Below are positions 61,221 through 64,000 of a stretch of DNA of 64,000 nucleotides, one piece after another. The notes under the pieces were generated by a model. The model saw nothing but the letters and a program-made list of their open reading frames with translations, was not told the DNA's origin and searched no databases. The position numbers and the translations under genes are program-made. Each line of letters begins with the position of its first letter. Position 1 is the stretch's first letter. The DNA is from Symbiodinium natans (taxonomy: Eukaryota; Sar; Dinophyceae; Suessiales; Symbiodiniaceae), in assembly GCA_905221605.1 (NCBI GenBank), contig CAJNDS010000134.1, forward strand, positions 1 through 64,000, given 5' to 3'.

Positions 61221-61930
61221 AAGGGTTTTTATTGCCGTGTTGGTGAGTGTACACGGGGCTCCTTATAGATATTGGTGAGTGTATATCGTGGGTCTTATTG
61301 TGGGAATACGGGTAATGTAAACCCATACTTCATCTGCATCCAGCGTGTACAACACTCCATAGGGGCCCTTCGACATCAGCCTCGAGCTAGGCTGCCCAGT
61401 GGTGCCCTTTTTCCTATTGCATCTTGGGGTTCCTGATTACAATAGAGTAGTAGTCTTGGGGTTCCTTATTACAATGGAGTAGTAGGGAAAAGGGTGCCTT
61501 TTTGAAGGCTCTACTGGGGAACCTCGCGAGATATTGCGTTACACGAAACAGCTGAGTGTCAAGTTGCCCATTGGTTCTGGTCAAGCCCACAGCGCTGTAG
61601 GTTCGAAGCCAATGCTCTATGTAAGGAGCGCCAAAACCAGAGTCGTAATCACTGCTGGCTTAGCAGGGAAAGAGGGAATGAGGGCTCTACATATATCCTT
61701 TAAGGGATCTTTATAGGGTACCTCCTTCCCGCATTCCCGAACCAACAGCAAGCTTAGGCCTTGAGGTCAGGTGTAAGCTTCCAGAGCCACAGGCTGCACG
61801 GCAGATAGGGCGCCAGTAAGCATGTTTGGGGTTCAGGGTAATATACACAGGCCGTAGTATAACAGACTCGCCCCCAAAGCCCTATTCTAGCTCCTAAGTC
61901 CCGTATGCTCTATGCCAACTGTTAAGTCCC
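61221..61930. other. No gene recognised
   Basis: Contains a short repeat of TGGGGTTCCT-ATTACAATRGAGTAGTAG type (61424-61484). A 60-aa ORF at 61534 has no recognised motif. Confidence 0.6.
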
Positions 61931-61931
61931 C

Positions 61932-62112
61932 TATACCCTAAACCCTAAACCCTAAACCCTAAACCCTTGGTCCAGAGGCAGAGTTTGCAATTCAAGTCCC
62001 GAAACCCCAATAAGAGCAGCCCAGGTGTGGCTGTGGGTGGACAGCCTTGACGCTTGTCTGGTTTAGGGTTTAGGGTTTAGGGTTTAGGGTTTCAGGGTTC
62101 AGGGTTTTGAGT
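61932..62112. repeat. CCCTAAA array, duplicated spacer, TTTAGGG array
   Basis: CCCTAAA units (61932-61968), about 90 bp of spacer whose right part resembles 55128-55194, then TTTAGGG units (62061-62112). Same architecture as at 55045. Confidence 0.9.
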
Positions 62113-63404
62113 TTCGAGTTTAGGGGTTGTTTTTGGTTCAGATTTGTTGCTGTCTCTCTCTCTCTCTCTCTTTCTCGCTTGTGCGGTGCAAGGTTGTTTC
62201 ACAGAGTCGGGTCTAGTATAGGGCCCATAAGTTTGGGGGTTGGGTTGGGTTGGGCTGAAGCCTCCGTGGTTTCGTGTTTCCATTCAAAGTCAACGAATCT
62301 GGGCAGCTCATCATCCCATCCGACTCCCCACCTCCTGGCTTCATGTTCGGTACGGATGCGAGCAATATGCAAGCAAAAGGGCACGAGACAAAAAAACAAA
62401 CTTGCACCAGCGCCTAGGCACGCCTATTAAGAGGAGTAAGTTTGTGAACGCGGTGACAATGTAATGCATGCACGATTTGACCGTGTGAATCACCCGCCAA
62501 CTCTATTGTAGCCGTTTGCTGGTTCGCGGAACGTGCACATTGCGAGCATCGGCCGACTCGGAAAACGGGACGGGCCAGTCCGAGAACACAGCGGGCTCCC
62601 TCAGACAAACGCAGGAGGCCAGTGCGAAAACAGCTGGGCATGTTCAGAAGAACTGCAAGTTTCCTGCGTTCGCACGTTCGAAGCTCGTAGCGTTTTCGCA
62701 GTGAGCCTCTTCGTTTTACGGCTGCTCGTTGTCGCGCAGAGACTTTTCGGTTTACGGCTGCTCTGCATGTGCTTCGCGGGATTGGGCACTTTTAAACATC
62801 ATTTTCTGAACGTGTCTGCGTCAAGGAGAGGCTTTGAGTTTTCCTGAATCGGCTCCCCTGTTGTGCTGAGTGGGGCCTGCGCGTTTTCTGACGGAGGACT
62901 AGGCGTTGCCTGAACGCGCCGCCCTGTTCTCTGATGGAGGCTTTGCGTTTTACTTCCCACGTTTTTCTGACTCGGCCCCCATCCGCTGGCGCTATACATC
63001 GTATTCAGCATGAAGCTAGGCAGCAGGCACTGAGTGACGCCCAGGATTGTCCGGATCCCCGGCAGTCTGTGAATATTGGTGATTGTAGTTTGACAGTGAT
63101 GTCGTTGACACTACCTGCGCATGCCTGAATGTAGATTGGGGAGATGCATTAAAGCGGGGACCACGCGCAACCCCATGTTTTCCAGTAGAAGCAAAAGCAA
63201 TATACACGCCTGAATGATGATGAGTAGGATTATTCCTGAAGGTTCTTCGTGTACTCAACCTCATACTGGAATAGGCCTCGAACCCTTCTTCCGCTGTTTG
63301 AGAGGTCTTAGGATTCAGGGTTTGCTGCTGAAGCACCCCGTAAGTTCCCTCCCAAGAGCCCGAGCACAAACTCCTCGTCGTGAGGGTGGACGATTTAGGG
63401 TGTA
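62113..63404. other. No gene recognised
   Basis: A CT dinucleotide run (62152-62174) and short ORFs on both strands with no motif. A segment with TTTTACGGCTGCTCGTTG/CTG repeats itself at 62713 and 62750. Confidence 0.6.
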
Positions 63405-64000
63405 GGCCTAAACCCAAAACCCCAAACCCCAAACCCTAAACCCTAAACCCTAAACGTCGGGTTCACAGTATGTATAATGAGGGCCCTTGCTTCGGACAAG
63501 GGTAAGGGCCCAGCCATGGGCCCATGGTTAGAAACTGTAGACAGATGGGGCACTGGGACCTTCAAACCCTAAACCCTAAACCCTAGACCCTAAACCCTAA
63601 ACCCTAAACTACCCTAAACCCTAAACCCTAAACCCTAAGTTCCATCCCGAAAGGCGGCATGAGGATCATGAACAAGGAGTTCAGCTCGATCAGGGTCAGG
63701 TTGTTGCTGTGGGAGGTGGCAGGGCTAAAGCAGCCGGACGGTATTTGCGGAGTTTCGCGTAAGGGTCTTCAGCCTAAACCCTAAGCCCTGAAGCCCTGAA
63801 CCCTAAACCCGAAACATCCCAAAGCTCTAAACCGATACAGTAAGCCCCGAAGCCCTGAACCCTGACTTCAGGTCCTGGGTCGGTCGGGTTTAGGGTCCAG
63901 GGCTTAACTTAACCCCAAAAAACCCTAAAATTTCAAGGGCGTACATAAGGAAATCCGTAGTGAGGAGCCCCAAGCACGTAGGTTTCTTAGGGTCCAGCTA
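63405..64000. repeat. CCCTAAA arrays at the window end
   Basis: Regular units at 63412-63455, 63565-63608 and 63610-63640, degenerate units at 63770-63930. No gene is seen. Confidence 0.9.

Noticed and set aside
48894-63640. A true chromosome end within the window
   Set aside because: Arrays are short, point in both directions and have unique sequence on both sides, so they are interstitial.

Overview
The window is nuclear DNA of a eukaryote, almost certainly a dinoflagellate. The evidence is a multi-exon gene whose reconstructed introns use GT, GC and GA donors, pervasive TTTAGGG/CCCTAAA telomere-type repeats, a domain repertoire typical of dinoflagellate surface proteins (MAM, RCC1, SRCR, kelch, GCC2/GCC3 Cys-rich repeats), a 12-nt match to the 3' end of the dinoflagellate spliced leader, and dense retroelement debris and microsatellites.

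Region 1 (1-24.4 kb, minus strand) is one giant gene. I rebuilt 21 exons by splice site, reading phase and domain continuity: signal peptide, six MAM domains in three tandem pairs, seven RCC1 blades, one SRCR domain split over four exons, six kelch repeats, a run of GCC2/GCC3 repeats, then the start of a multi-pass membrane region. The 3' end lies beyond base 1, behind a 1.3-kb microsatellite. Its introns hold microsatellite chains, a minisatellite, a LINE-type RT pseudogene with a USP-like tail, an interstitial telomere repeat, and one short intron with long terminal inverted repeats that looks like an introner.

Region 2 (24.4-37.2 kb) has a possible second minus-strand gene of unknown function (25.8-28.4 kb). 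Beyond it lies a transposon graveyard: a copia-like integrase scrap, and two degenerate copies of a tyrosine-recombinase element, one interrupted by a LINE 3' end.

Region 3 (37.2-48 kb) has AT-rich and minisatellite DNA. It also has a plus-strand gene or element with an acidic, Cys-rich N-terminal part, a Lys/Gly-rich linker, a SWIM zinc finger and a PLD-type nuclease domain, and an intronless DUF5672 glycosyltransferase-like gene preceded by a possible spliced-leader relic.

Region 4 (48-64 kb) is saturated with interstitial telomere repeats in both orientations. It contains two paralogous copies of a Cys-rich secreted-type domain gene. It also contains what looks like a complete DIRS-order (PAT/Ngaro-like) retroelement, with split direct repeats A1-ORF-B1-A2-B2 and an intact 818-aa RT/RNase H ORF. 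That element sits inside a TTTAGGG array whose phase is perfectly restored if the element is removed. All splice models and family calls are read by eye; no search was run.
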